Below, piece after piece: positions 1 through 11,360 of a stretch of 64,000 nucleotides of DNA. The position numbers were made by a program, and so were the translations under genes. Position 1 is the stretch's first letter; each line of letters starts with the position of its first letter. This DNA comes from Chaetomium olivaceum (lineage: Eukaryota > Ascomycota > Sordariomycetes > Sordariales > Chaetomiaceae), in the NCBI GenBank assembly GCA_039881045.1, contig JAYWVB010000027.1, positions 186,001-250,000 on the forward strand, given 5' to 3'. The notes below the pieces were generated by a model, which was not told the origin of the DNA, made no database searches, and worked only from the letters and a program-made list of their open reading frames with translations.

Positions 1-1219
1 GTCCCCAGAACAGCTGTCCTTGACAAGATCATCCTCCATCGCTGCGAAGTCAGACGATAACTCTTCACCCGTGACCGAGGTTTTCCAAACACCGCCCACT
101 AGTGCGAGCGTCAGCCAAGAAGATTCATGGGTTTCACCAGGCGCTGCATCCGATCACCGTGGCCTTAGGAAGGCATCGGTCTCAACCGCGATTGGATCGG
201 ACGCGTCTATCCCCGGGACGCCGCCAAACAACGAGGCTGGACCATCGACCTCCCCAGCGAAGCGCGATTTCGAAGAGTCGGACGACGTGGATGCTGGCGA
301 GCGGGGTCTGTTGGAACAAGCCGGCCTTCTTGAGCCTGAGGTATCGCGATCATCGGACCACAGGAGCACCAACGATAATGTGGACGGGGAAGAGACCCCC
401 GAGCGTCGTGATCGCCCTTCCAGCGGCACCCCAGCAGACCGAAGCGAAAGGAGCAAGATTCGCCGCAGCCTGCAACGGACGCTCAGGGAAAGCGCTGGCC
501 ACATCTCGCATCACCGACACCGCAGGGCCAAGGACTCGACCTCGAATGCTACACTGTCTGACGATGCGAACCGGGATGCCCCCGATGTCCTGCCCCGAGG
601 CACCGGATCGTTCGTGGTGCATGGGAAGAAGGCCTCGGTCATCACCTTTGGAAACGAACTCCAGATGCAGAGCCTCGCGGCCGAGGAACGTATCCGCCAG
701 CGGCTGCACAGGGACGATTCATCAAGCAGTCGCACTGGCGTGACGGAAGGCACCGATTTCCAGTCGATCTTGTCTGCACGGTCGATGCGGGATCGCGAGC
801 ATCGTGGTTCTGCCGCCAGTGCAAGCACCGCCACGGCGAGGAGTTTCAGGGAGCTGCATAGAAAATATTCCTCCGCCGCCAGAGGCGCGGGTGGTAACCT
901 CGCGTTGCCCTCTGATGAGGACAGTGACGCGGCGGTCAGCTTCTCCGATGGGCACCGCACGCCTCTACCGCCCATTGATGGCGAGGAGGAGCAAGAACGG
1001 GAGTTGGTAAACGATACCAACGGGGATACGGACGGTGTCGAATATTTCGAGCTCAGCCCGCCGCCTAGTCGCGAGGGCCGCAACACGGTCTTCTTCACGC
1101 CCGAGCCACCAGCGTCGCCGGTCATCGAGCCGTCAAAGGGGAAGGAGGTGGAGCACAATGATATCGCTGAAGGCAGCGATCGGCTCCCGAGCCCGCCCTT
1201 GCAGGCTGTCGGTGCCTAG
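1..1219 (+). CDS. 3' part of a Ser/acidic-rich protein, unrecognised
   Basis: An open frame runs in from the left edge and ends at TAG 1217-1219, so only the C-terminal part, about 405 residues, is visible and no start codon can be chosen. The visible part is low-complexity, rich in Ser, Asp, Glu, Arg and Pro, with no membrane segment. The most ordered stretch is near residues 200-235, where a V-H-G-K-K-A-S-V-I-T-F-G motif is followed by a short charged helix (AAEERIRQRLHRD). A second basic patch with R-S-F-R-E-L-H-R-K-Y lies further on. This looks like the regulatory tail of a larger protein whose catalytic or membrane domain lies outside the window. I do not recognise the family. The stop is followed by 1.1 kb before the convergent SRP72 gene. 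Confidence 0.7.
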   Translation, partial: SPEQLSLTRSSSIAAKSDDNSSPVTEVFQTPPTSASVSQEDSWVSPGAASDHRGLRKASVSTAIGSDASIPGTPPNNEAGPSTSPAKRDFEESDDVDAGERGLLEQAGLLEPEVSRSSDHRSTNDNVDGEETPERRDRPSSGTPADRSERSKIRRSLQRTLRESAGHISHHRHRRAKDSTSNATLSDDANRDAPDVLPRGTGSFVVHGKKASVITFGNELQMQSLAAEERIRQRLHRDDSSSSRTGVTEGTDFQSILSARSMRDREHRGSAASASTATARSFRELHRKYSSAARGAGGNLALPSDEDSDAAVSFSDGHRTPLPPIDGEEEQERELVNDTNGDTDGVEYFELSPPPSREGRNTVFFTPEPPASPVIEPSKGKEVEHNDIAEGSDRLPSPPLQAVGA

Positions 1220-2354
1220 GAGGAATCCCATGTCACGATCCGCAACCCACCCACCACATAACAACCCACCCATTCATTCCTTTCGATTCGGTTTACGACA
1301 CTCAGGTCTCTCCTTTTTTCCACATATCATTGTATTAATGTACTGTGACGCGAAAACGTCTGCGCGTCTGCAAGGGAAGGCAGGGCAAGAGAAGAGAAAA
1401 TACGGTGAATGAGTGAAGTGCGGCTCGACGCGAAAACCAAGGCTTTTCTTTCCCTTCCTTGCTCCGTCATTATAGATGTTCGACTACGCCCTCTTAGGGC
1501 CTAGATTATCTGGCTCTTCCAGAAACACACAACATACACTCCCTTTTCCTTGCTGTTCCTTCTACTTTTTGTCTTTCTTTCCTCTCGGGTTAGCAGGTAA
1601 CGGGCAATGGCTTGGGCATGGAGACGTCTCCCCCCACGCATGACTATCACTCCTTTTAATATGTGCCACTTTCTTCTTCGTCTTCGCTTTTTTCCCCTCC
1701 TTCATTGACGGGTGGGCGGGTATAGGATTTGGGGGCCGGCCGGGTGGCATACTCGAGGGTCGGCTGAACGGCGGTTGTTGGAGAAAAAAAGTCAGTCGGT
1801 CCGGACGGGCGTGTGGGATTACTAGCTGTTGATATCGGGGAGGGAGCAGGCATGGAGGTGCCGAATTGAGATGGGGAGGTGGCAGCAGTTGGGGGTCTAA
1901 AAGGGGCCGGTCACTAAACTAAACTCTGTTGGGTTTCCCATCACTGGGACGATCTGTATGTCCGGTCGGTGTGCGACGAGCGTTGTTGGTGTTTTGTTTT
2001 CACTTCCCATTAAGCTACCCGCAAGTCCATTTATTTTGTCGGTTGGCTGGCTGGTTCGGTTGTTTACCTAGTGATGGACAGGGCTGGCTGGGGCAGATGG
2101 GGATGCGGCGCACGCAGGGACGGGGTTTTGGGGAGAAGGATAAATGGGTTTGGCCTTTGATAGGAATTATGGTAGAGTAGTATTGAGCAGTCTTTATGCA
2201 GATTCAAAAGGCGTGTCGTGCAGTGTGTTTGCTTGCCCCTTCAGAGCATTTGCTGTCTATCACGTGGTGAAGCCTGGAACAGAGCGTATGGAGATGGAGA
2301 TGGATAACATGTCTATTCTTTAACCAGCGAGGGGAAGTAAGAGGCGAGCGCTCT
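1220..2354. other. Convergent intergenic region, no gene seen
   Basis: This 1.1 kb holds the 3' flanks of the Ser-rich gene on the left and SRP72 on the right. Only short chance frames occur and several CT-rich tracts are present. I see no RNA gene or repeat family. Confidence 0.6.
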
Positions 2355-4395
2355 TCATTTCTTCCCCTTCTTCTTCTTCTTGCCACCCCCGCCGCCGCCG
2401 CCGCCGCCTCCAGACGCAGGTGCCTTCTCCACCCTAACGGAACCCGCACCGCCAGCCAGCTCGAGGGTCTCCTCCTCGCGCACGACACCGCCCTGCGTCG
2501 CGTCGGCCGCCCGCTTCTTGCCCTTCTTGCCCTTGGGCCGGTAGCTGCTGCGGTCCCGCAGCGGCAGCCACCGCTCCGGGTCGGGCTGCTTGCTGGGGTC
2601 GTAAGACTTGGGCAGCTTCCTCTTCCTGCGCTTCTTGGCTGGCTGCGCTTGCTGCCTCTCCTTGCCAGTTTCGTCTTCGTCGCGGGCCCGCTTCTTGCCC
2701 TGCGCGGGGGCGGCCGCCGGAGCAGTGGCGACGCCTGCTTCGAGCAGGGCGGTGACGTCCACGCCCCTGGTGAGGTCCTCGACTGAGGGGAGGGTGTCAA
2801 GGTAGGGCTGGACTTTGGCAAAGTCGGTTGTTGCGAGGTAGCGCTAGCGACGAGACCGGCTTTAGCGGTGCTGTCGCCGGGTTGGGCGGCGAGGAGGTGG
2901 GCGAAGGCTTCGCCAGCCGAGGCGAGGTCGGCGGGGTGGGATGAGCGGAGAAGTTCGATACCAGCCTCGCGCAGGAGCGAAGTGCCTGCTCCATTAGCGG
3001 CGGATCCGGTTTTCTTTTGCCAGTGTGCCGCAGCTTTGGCGAGCTCGCTGCGAATGGCCGAGTGCCGGCCTTGCGTGCGGTAAAGTGACACGGCTAGGGC
3101 AACTAAACCGGGCGCAAAGCGCACATCGGCGTCGTCCGGGGTTGTGGCCGCTTCCAGGCGCTTGAGGAAGGCTTCGAGGAGGTTGATGGCAGGTCCGGGG
3201 TTTTGGAGCTGGATGTAGAGTTGGATGACGGTGAGTAGAAGGCCGACGTCGTCAGGCCGGGTCTCAAGCATGGGGAGATGTGGCGAAGGGCTTCTTGGCC
3301 AGTCTGAAGTTGAGAAGCAGCCGCAGCGCCGAGAACCCCAAGGTCACACTTGGAGCTGGAAATAGCGGGAATGGTTTCCTTGGAGAGGGTTTTGGAAGTG
3401 GACTTCCCAACACCAGAGAACTTCTGGACCTGGAGACTCAAGACATATCTGTTGCGGCGAAGCACAGAGCTCTGGTACTCAAATAACCTGTCGTTTCCCT
3501 TACCTTCCGGCAAAGATTCGTTAAGCCGCTGTGCCAGGTAGGGGTTGCTCTCAGCCTGAAGGACGAGGGCATTGGTCCGAGCAACCACCTTGGCTGAAGG
3601 ATCCGGGGTATCGTCGAGATTGAGCGAGTTTTGGAGTTCCACAGCCTCGGCTAGCTTCCCTAGCTTTGTGAAGACGTAGGCTTGCTGCACAACGATGGGC
3701 ACCAGCTCGGCTTTCTTCTCCTCTTCGGTCAGCTCGTCCGTTGCTTCGCACAAATCTCTGGACCGCTTGAGGAAGACGACAGCTTTGGCAAAGTCTCCGC
3801 GGGAAATACATCCGCAAGCCGCATTGTATGCCGTCTCGAACGCCTCCAAGTCCTCCCTTCCGGGCTGCTTCTCCTGCTCCGGCACCGCCCAACTCTTGCC
3901 CTGCCACTCGAGCTGCGCGTTCGTCGCCGACAGGTTGATCCGCAGATCGTTCTCCTCGCCATAGCCTGCCCCAGCCCGACCTGCCCCGAGCTCCCGGTAT
4001 ATCGTGGCTGCCTGGTCAAACTTCTCGGCACGGTAGGCCACCTGGGCAGCAATGTGCTTCAGGCCCCTCTGCGCCCTCCCCGTGCTGACACCAGCATCCT
4101 GCAGCACGGCCTCGGCGGCCTCTAGATCGCCCGTCTTGTAAAGTGCATAGGCCTTCTCGAACACGCAGGTCGCAGCCAGGGCATCGCCCCCTTCGGCAAT
4201 AACGCGCAGGGCATCGTCGAAGCGGTCGAGGTTCAAAAGTGCCACCACCCGCGTGTGCTGGGCCGGGACCAGGTGGGCGCCACGGCCCTTTGCAGCGAGC
4301 ACGGCGGCGCTTGCGAGGTCGAGTGCTTCGGCGTGGTCGTCGATGGACGCACCTCGGAGGAGGGAGTTGAGAGCGACGACGGCGGTGTCTCCCAT
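2355..4395 (-). CDS. SRP72: Signal recognition particle subunit SRP72 (two frame breaks)
   Basis: This is the largest SRP protein. Paired with SRP68, it binds 7S RNA and supports co-translational targeting to the ER. The ATG is at 4395-4393. The N-terminal part is alpha-helical with TPR-like repeats (for example ALRVIAEGGDALAATCVFEK and the following AYALYKTGDLEAAEAVL). The C-terminus has the SRP72 RNA-binding signature, basic KKRRKRKLPKSYDPSKQPDPERW followed by LPLRDRSSYRPKGKKGKK, and ends in a Gly run and Lys tail. No introns are evident. The coding sequence lies in three frames, with switches at about 3272-3275 (a G run on the + strand; one extra base restores HISP-MLETRP) and about 841-842 bases past 2000 (2841-2842; one extra base restores GLVAS-YLATTDFAKV). 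Conserved sequence continues across both points, so these look like one-base deletions or assembly errors rather than introns. SRP72 and the hydrolase at 4920 diverge from a shared 524-bp promoter region. Confidence 0.88.
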
Positions 4396-4919
4396 GATGG
4401 CGGTGGGAAAGAAGGGACTGAAGAACGTTTAGCGTTGCCTTTGCGCATTCAGGCAGTCCTAGGGTTCTCCGCGGGAGGAGAACCGGAGAGTCTGTGCTTT
4501 TGGCTAGTGTGCTTCGCTTTAGGGTGGTTTGGGAGGTTACGTTGTCAGGGATGGTGGGTTGAGCCTGGGCTGCTACGACCGTCAATCAACTGCTGTCTGC
4601 TGTCGCCTTGCGGTGGCAGGAGGTCAACTGCGGGGCACTTCCTGGCCAATTTTGAACGACTTTTGTGGGGTGAAACCATGAGAAGTGGGACAGGCAAGCA
4701 GGGCTCCAGGGGGAGCTTCTCATGGCTTGGCTTTTCCAGTTGGATGGAACCGGGACAGTTGCGAAAAGGGCGACTTCGGTTCCCTCGGGCGAATTAACCT
4801 AGTATTTTTGGCTTCTCATATTTTCAATTCCTTGTTCCGTTATCTATCGGTTTACGAAACTCACTGTGGGGTTTGGCGTTGGAAATACACTCATTCAACT
4901 CTAAATACAGCACACAGCC
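4396..4919. promoter_or_regulatory. Divergent promoter region, SRP72 / ABHD11-like hydrolase
   Basis: A 524-bp interval between two start codons pointing away from each other must contain both 5' UTRs and promoters. I see no clear TATA box or repeated operator-like motif. Confidence 0.5.
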
Positions 4920-6190
4920 ATGATCGGTTTGAGACCGTTCACTTCTTCTGTCTTTCGGCAGGCATACCTCGGGTGCACCGGTCGGGTCCGAGTCCCGGTT
5001 TCAGCATCGGGTCCGGCGTCCGGGAGATGTCTCGCGGCCCGGGTGCAAGCCTCATCCCCGTTTTCGACCGTTTCACTCGCATACGACCTGCATGAGCCGG
5101 CAAAGCCCATCGCCGATAAGCAAACATCGCCAATCATTTTTATGCACGGCTTGTTCGGATCGAAGAAGAACAACCGGACCATAAGTAAGTAAGTGGTCCC
5201 GCCAATATTAACCCTTGACACTGTTGGGACGAACATGTTTGACTAACTGTGGTAACAGAGTTCTGGCCCGAGACCTAGGCCGACATGTCTACGCTGTGGT
5301 AAGCAAGAAAGCGGCCTCCGTCATTTCACCTAGCCTCCTCATTAACACCCGTGATAGGATCTCCGCAACCACGGCGACTCGCCTCATGATCACCGCCATG
5401 ACTACCCTGCCATGGCCGCCGACGTGGCCGACTTCATCCGAGAACACGGCCTGAAAGAGCCGACCCTGATCGGCCACTCAATGTAAGCGAGCCCTCCCAG
5501 CCTTCCCCAGACCCTAGCAAAGCAAGCATATGGTACAGACCAGCTCACTCCAACCCCCTCTCCCTTTCCCTCCGAAACAGGGGCGCCAAAACAGCCATGG
5601 CCGTCGCCCTGCAGTCGCCCGACCTGGTCGCCAACCTAATCGCCGTCGACAACGCCCCCATCGACGCCCGCCTCGGATCCGACTTCGGCCGGTACATCCA
5701 AGGGATGAAGAAGATCGACGAGGCCGGCATCACGCGGCAAGCCGAAGCCGACGCGATCCTGGCCCCCTACGAGCCCTCCCTGCCCATCCGCCAGTTCCTG
5801 CTCGGCAACCTGCACCGGCCCTCGCCGGCCACGAGCCAGACGCAGCAGTTCCGCGTGCCGCTGTCCATCCTGGCGCGCGCGCTCGACCACCTCGGCGATT
5901 TCCCCTTCAAGCAGCCCGGCGAGGTGCGCTTTGTGAAACCGGCACTCTTTGTTCGCGGCACCCAGAGCAAGTACGTACCTGACGAGGTGATCCCGCTGAT
6001 CGGGCAGTTTTTCCCCATGTTTGAGCTGGTCGATGTGGATGCGGGGCATTGGTTGATTTCGGAGAAGCCTGAGGCTTTTAGGGAGGGTAAGTGCCGCCGT
6101 CCTAGAGTGTGCTATGCTATGCAAAATCTGTGGCTGTGTGCTAACGGCGGGTGAATAGCTGTGGTGCGGTTCCTGGAGCCAAAGGAGTAG
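4920..6190 (+). CDS. IMO32: Mitochondrial alpha/beta hydrolase, ABHD11/IMO32 family
   Basis: A serine hydrolase of the ABHD11 family; the yeast member IMO32 is mitochondrial. The first ~45 residues are rich in Arg, Ser and Ala with few acids, consistent with a mitochondrial presequence. Five exons are inferred: 4920-5188, 5259-5298, 5358-5482, 5581-6086 and 6159-6190, all with GT-AG introns. Splicing gives the oxyanion-loop region IIFMHGLFGSKKN, then DLRNHGDSPH, the nucleophile elbow GHSMGAKTA (the Gly after Met is completed across an intron) and the C-terminal catalytic His in VDAGHWLISE. The predicted length is about 323 residues, typical for the family. ABHD11 proteins are linked to mitochondrial lipoylation and acyl hydrolysis, but the exact substrate here cannot be read from sequence. 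It converges on the eS1 gene about 1 kb downstream. Confidence 0.9.
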
Positions 6191-7227
6191 CAGGAGGGTT
6201 TATGAATTGTAAGGTCTGCTGTGCAGCCATAACCTGTATCTGTGTTCCTACTACTAGACATGACCAACTATAGACCTATATATACCCTCCGCAAAACATC
6301 TCGAGTTTATGCTAGGAATACCTGGGAGTCCAGTGATAAACCAAAACGACGACCATTTGTCATCCCAGGCCCAGCATCAATGGCAGAATATGGACGTCGC
6401 CAAAACCTCATGATTCGTGTCCAACCATACCCACTATCCCCAGGTACGATACCGGCCGCAGAATTTCCAGACGGCACGAAGGAAACACCATCTCGTCTAA
6501 GTTCCTAGGTTTACCCCTCCCCGCCGCCTCATCGGGGATAATCTCACAAGGGAAGGGGATGTCTCGCTCTTCCTGGTATACGGTGTGGCGCACTGGTGCG
6601 TGCCGAACGAAGTGGGTTGGGCACGCACAGAAGTAAAACGAACTCGGTTTACATATTTGCTCTTTGGGTCAAGTTCTCTTCAGAAGACTCGGCAGGCGAC
6701 TCGGATATGGCAGGGGAGACACCTCGGCTTTAAAGTCGATAAAGTATCAGCGTAGCCTGGTGCAAAAGGGCTAGACATGGGACTGGAATAAACTCCTTCC
6801 GTTCGCCCTAATCATGGCAAGACATAGCAACCGAACAGAATCATGAGACGTTGGGCCGGATGGAGTTGGTTGATGTGACAATTGGCTGAGACTCTAGCTG
6901 GATGCGCCCGTCCTTGCCATGTCTCCCAATTGTCCGCCGGTCGACCGCTCACAGCCCACCACACGTCACCTAGCGCCCGCCATTAGGTACCGTAGACCGT
7001 CCAGTCAAGGATTTTGGTGCCCTCGCTGCGATATGCTGTTCCTGGTCGTGTCACGGTCTTTTTGTAATCCTTTTTGATTCCGTGCGCTCCGCCATCGTGG
7101 ACGGAAAATTCGTTACCTTGACTACTGTACCATGATACCACGCCAAATGCAACGAAAGCAAGCCCAAAGCCCCAGTGAGGTATTGCTGATGAAAACCCTG
7201 CCCAGTGCGTTCCCAATAACAACAACC
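6191..7227. other. Convergent intergenic region with one weak ORF
   Basis: This 1.0 kb lies between the hydrolase stop and the eS1 stop. The only frame worth noting is an 80-codon one on the minus strand, 6983-7225, starting just after the eS1 stop. It is discussed as a finding and is not called as a gene. Nothing else stands out. Confidence 0.5.
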
Positions 7228-8305
7228 TTATACCGCCTCGAGGACCTGCTCACGGAACTCCCGCTCAACCTTCTGGCCCTGCTCGTCGGTGCTGGACTCG
7301 CCGTGGAGCGTCATCAGGGCGCCGAGGTCGAACTTGGGCTGCTTGAGCAGCTTGACCTTGCGGATGTGGACCTGTTCCTACGTTAGCTACCCTGCCGTAA
7401 CCCCTTACACACTCGCGCTATCACCACGTACGTTCTGGAGAGGGTAGATGCCCTGAGTGGCCTTCTCGATCTCGCGGCCGATAACCTCGGGGATGAGCTT
7501 GGAGGTGAGCTGGGTAAGGGTGCAGCTGGAAGCCTCGCGCTGGATGATCTCGGTCATCTTCCGGCGGATAGCGCGGATTTGTGAAGTAGCGGCATAGGTG
7601 GTCTTCTTGATCTGGTTCGGGCGGCGCTTGGTGAAGGCAATGGCGAAAAGGCGGAGGAGGTAGTGGTCGGTGGTCATGACGGTGACGTTGGCCTCAATGA
7701 GGGTCTGCCACTTGCGGACGAGCGAGCGGAGCTTGTCCGAGGTGAAGTCGAGCCCGTGGAAGTTGGTCAGGCAGTTCTTGCCCTGGACCTCATCGACGCG
7801 GAGCTTGATCTTGCGGAAAGAGTGGTCCTCATCCTTCTGGAGGTCGGCGAGCGAGACCTCGACGATGCGACCCTTCAGGGCATCGTTGGCGTTCTTGAGA
7901 CCGGTGGTCCGGTTGACCAGGGTCTTACCGACACTGATCGTCATGTTAGAAGCCGTCTCGAATTCGAAGCAATCTCGTGCGGTATGCGTCTCGCAGGCGC
8001 GGGGTCTTACTCTCGGATGGCAAACGGCGCGGGGGCCTAATATTCGGGAACCGTCAGTTTCTGGGCATGCAAAAAGCAACCGATATGCAAAATGTGGTAA
8101 CTCACCTTGATGCCGTACCAGTCCTTACGGGTGAAAGGGTCCTGGGCCCTCTTCTTGATGCCCTTCTTGCCCTTGGACAGTCTCTTGTTCCTGCGGTCGG
8201 GTATCAGCCATCGGAAATTCACTAGAAGCCAGGCGCCGGCTCGAAGTCGTCGCAATTCGCGTGAAAATCGGTTCTTGGGGGCGTAACGTACTTGCCAACA
8301 GCCAT
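7228..8305 (-). CDS. RPS1: 40S ribosomal protein eS1 (S1/S3aE)
   Basis: A small-subunit ribosomal protein located near the mRNA exit channel. Five coding exons are inferred (minus strand): 8305-8292, 8190-8106, 8036-8011, 7933-7432 and 7371-7228. The first exon encodes only MAVGK (14 nt) and the third is 26 nt. Splicing gives the family N-terminus with KNKRLSKGKKGIKKR, then DPFTRKDWYGIK and VGKTLVNRTTGLKNANDALKGR. The large fourth exon carries SFRKIKLRVDEVQGKN and LTQLTSKLIPEVIGREIE. The final exon ends HIRKVKLLKQPKFDLGALM and closes near EQVLEAV. The predicted length is about 256 residues, as in yeast. An apparent longer frame through the fourth exon is read-through of the preceding intron. 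The very small 5' exons are common in ribosomal protein genes. Confidence 0.96.
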
Positions 8306-9445
8306 CTTGACGAGCAGCTATGTCAACGGCGGGACAGATGTGCTGCTTGGTTAGTGATGGAGACCGTGGAATCGAGGTCACGAAATTTGGGGGTTTCTTC
8401 GCTCGAGTCGAAATTGTGATTTCGTTGTGTGGGCGCAGCCCGCCAGCGGAAAAACTAGAAATGTGGGGCAGCTCCAAATCGTTACAATTGGCTGATCGGA
8501 TCTTAGGGCTCGGTGGTCTGTGCGTTCTCACTGCCTGCCTTGCCTGCCAGTCGTGGAGACCTGAAGTTCGCCAGGAATGTTCAGGGCAGCGGTTTCTGGG
8601 TGATTGACATCTTTCGCTCTCTCGTTGACCTGAAAGCAACAATTTTCGAGCAACGTAATTGCGACACACGCTCCGTTTACACTCCGACAAAAACGCATAT
8701 ACACAAACACAAAACAGGTAGGTCAGCGAATCATCGTTGATTATTTGGTATTCATTTTTGGCTTGTGGTGCTTGGTTCTTGCGTCAACTTGCACCGCAAT
8801 CGTTGCAGGTTACATAAACAGACACCCGACTTTACAAAACAACGACGCGCAGGATTCAGTTGAGGGAATCGCTCTCTGCAACATCTGTTTGCATTGGGTA
8901 GCTTCATTTTCATAACCAATCTCTCTTCGTTTCTCCATTTTTCGCCTCTCCACCTCCAATCCACATGTGCCACGAAGGCCGAACCATACACGAGCCTCTC
9001 AAAACGCCCAAGGCGTATCACGGGCCCTTGGTTCCTTGCGACCGCTATCCGCTTCCCGGCGAGTTCCGAGTTTCAGGAATTCATTCCTAGAGTACTGGAC
9101 CGAGGGCTTCATGGTTTTGAAGCTCCTCCTTCGCTCCGTCCACATTTCCACTGCCATGAAGAGTGTTCCGCCTTGAAGGAACTACTCCCGCTTTGCTTCT
9201 CCAACCGAAACCTTTCCGGCCCATTTCGGGGGCGTCTGCCACGTCGACATGACGGGGGGGTGGTGATTCGGTGTCCCTGACGTGGTGCGCATCGCATCGG
9301 GTGGCGGCGCTCCTGTCTTGAGGGGTGATGAAGATAGGCGTGGACGTGGGTTGCTTAGTTTTTGTTTTCCGCAGCCGAGTCATGTCAGGTCATTTGTCGA
9401 CCTGTATCGACGTTTGGCCTCGGCCTTCCCTTCAGACCGAGCTTT
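8306..9445. other. Upstream region of eS1, no further gene seen
   Basis: This 1.1 kb between the eS1 start and the 3' end of the next minus-strand gene should hold the eS1 promoter. No convincing coding frame, RNA gene or repeat was seen. Confidence 0.5.
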
Positions 9446-9933
9446 TCAAGGCGACTTGGTCTCCGACTTCTCATCGTCTTGCTGGTTCGCCTCGTACAGG
9501 TCGAAGCTGGGAAGCTGAAGTAGCGTCCAGAGACTGTTGTTTGCAATTAGCGCCATCTCCCGTCAAAACAACACGGGAAAGACATACATGGATGGGGATG
9601 CAATTCATCGAAGGCATCCGGGCTGCTGTCGGGTGAGGATGACAGCGAACCGTGACGGTCCATGTTATCGTACATGGATGAGGGCGTGGACATCATGGAC
9701 GGTGACCTGAGGACCGAATCCGGTGGTGAGCCTGAAACAAAGGCCACCCGGCTCAACAGTTCCGTCGCTCGGCGACCGGACTGCGTCGCAAGAGCATTGG
9801 GGCTGGCGTTGGAGGTTGTGATGGAAGGCTCAGTTGCGGTGGCCCGAAGAAGTCTTGGCCTCCTTGTGCTGGAGCATCGATCCGACGAATCCCTCCTCTG
9901 CATGCGACCCGAATCCGAAGTGACTGAACCCAT
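9446..9933 (-). CDS. Small Ser/Arg-rich protein of unknown function
   Basis: A probable two-exon gene. Exon 1 starts at ATG 9933 and encodes about 115 residues, rich in Ser, Arg and Pro (start MGSVTSDSGRMQRRDSSDR; later SLSSSPDSSPDAFDELHPHP). The frame then leaves coding-like sequence at a GTATGT donor near 9587. After an acceptor at 9534, a second frame encodes LWTLLQLPSFDLYEANQQDD and stops at 9446, resembling a conserved acidic/aromatic tail. The consensus donor (exon ending 9588) leaves the junction one base out of this frame. Using GTCTTT four bases later (exon ending 9584) joins it in frame. The 3' exon and exact end are therefore uncertain. There are no membrane segments or enzymatic motifs, and I do not recognise the family. 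Confidence 0.45.
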
Positions 9934-11314
9934 TGTGAAGATGAAGATTGTTTGGGGTTGCTGAGGGTTGCTGGGGATAATGTCTTGTAGTTGACTGTTG
10001 GTTTGTTGCAGGTGGTCGTTGCTAACAATCGAGAAACCCGACGAGGGTTATTGATCGTTCATTACAGGATGCTGAGAATAAATTTGAGGTGAAGGGAAAG
10101 GAAGAGGGGCGCGACATTCAAAAGGCTGATGAGAAGCTTAAGAACGAAACCCACTTGGGCCGAAATGCAAATCCGCTCAATGCCGGAGAGTGACGGTTTC
10201 AGTGACGGCACTCGCAACATTGCCACTTGGCAGTCCATGGTACGAGTTGTCTGGCAAGGAGTGGGAGGCGAAGCCCTTCCGATCTGTTGTCCACCAGGGC
10301 AAAGCGCGAGTGGGACGGCGATGCCTGGCCTCCTCCCCTGGCTGGCCCAGGCCTTCGAGACCTGCCACTTCGCAACCACCAACCCTGCTTGGGCGACTGG
10401 GCTTGCCTGACACAATGCCATCCAGATATTGGTTGCTGATGAGATGGCTGTTTCCCATAGCACCCACCCACCTGGCTTCCCGCGGGCCGTAGCCACACGA
10501 ACGAGGTACCACCACACACATCCTGCTGACCGTCCCATGCTCGGGATCTTGGGCAGCCAGCCAGGCAGGCCAACGCGTCTCAAGTGACACCTGCGCTGCA
10601 CACACCGGTGTCCAACTGTCCCGCAGGGCGGGGAGGAAACGCCAAGGGGGTGGCCCCGTCAGGCTTCCAGACAATACCGAGTGGAGTACGGCAACCGCCG
10701 CCAGCCATTCAAGTCGTGACACTTCAGGCGCTTTGGAGCTGCATCCTGCAGGCGGTGCATGGGTGTCTGGCGGCGATTGGCGACCTGGATCGCCCGGCCC
10801 AGGTATTCATGGTATTCCAGACTGGGCCAAGACGGCGGGTGTGGGCCAGCGTGCGCCAGGTACATCCATACTTGGTGACATACCTGATGAGTGTTCGTTA
10901 CCCGTACAGGAAGGACGTCGTAGACGCTGGCAGTGGCTGGCCCCAGCCGAAAGGTGAAATCCCAGGCACACAGGCGGTGATCGTCAGCCCACCATCCCCA
11001 ACCATCCGCCGTTATGCACGCCCTAAACGACCGTCCACAGTCCAGTAACGCGCCGACGCAGCTAGGCTCTTTGGGGGGTTAGATTGAGGAGAAGACGCGA
11101 TCCATCGCTCCCCGTCCCTGGCCTCGTGACAGTTCCAGATCTCGTTACAATATCGGCTTGATTACCCGCACACCAAGTCTCGTATGGGAATTTTCTTCAC
11201 CGGTGCTGCGACGCAACCACACCCCAAACTCGTGGGACCGCGGCAAGCGGGATGGGGATTGATTGTGAGATGATGGGACAATCCGTTCCGGGCGTGTGCC
11301 CCATTCGCTCTTTT

Positions 11315-11360
11315 GGCATTGGCATTGGCATTGGCCATTAGCATTGGTATTGGCATTGGC
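11315..11360. repeat. Imperfect GGCATT hexamer microsatellite
   Basis: Three perfect GGCATT units are followed by degenerate copies (GGCCATTA, GCATTG, GTATTG, GCATTG). It lies in non-coding sequence and looks like a slippage-type repeat. Confidence 0.8.

Noticed and set aside
511..1158. 215-codon minus-strand frame inside the first gene
   Set aside because: Antisense shadow of the Ser-rich plus-strand coding sequence.
7933..8079. N-terminal extension of eS1 through 8079
   Set aside because: It is read-through of a GT-AG intron; upstream small exons supply the conserved MAVGKNKRLSKGKKG start.
10177..10722. 181-codon minus-strand frame in the gene-free region
   Set aside because: Rich in Trp, Pro, Gly and Arg, overlapped by equally long frames on both strands, with no domain pattern.
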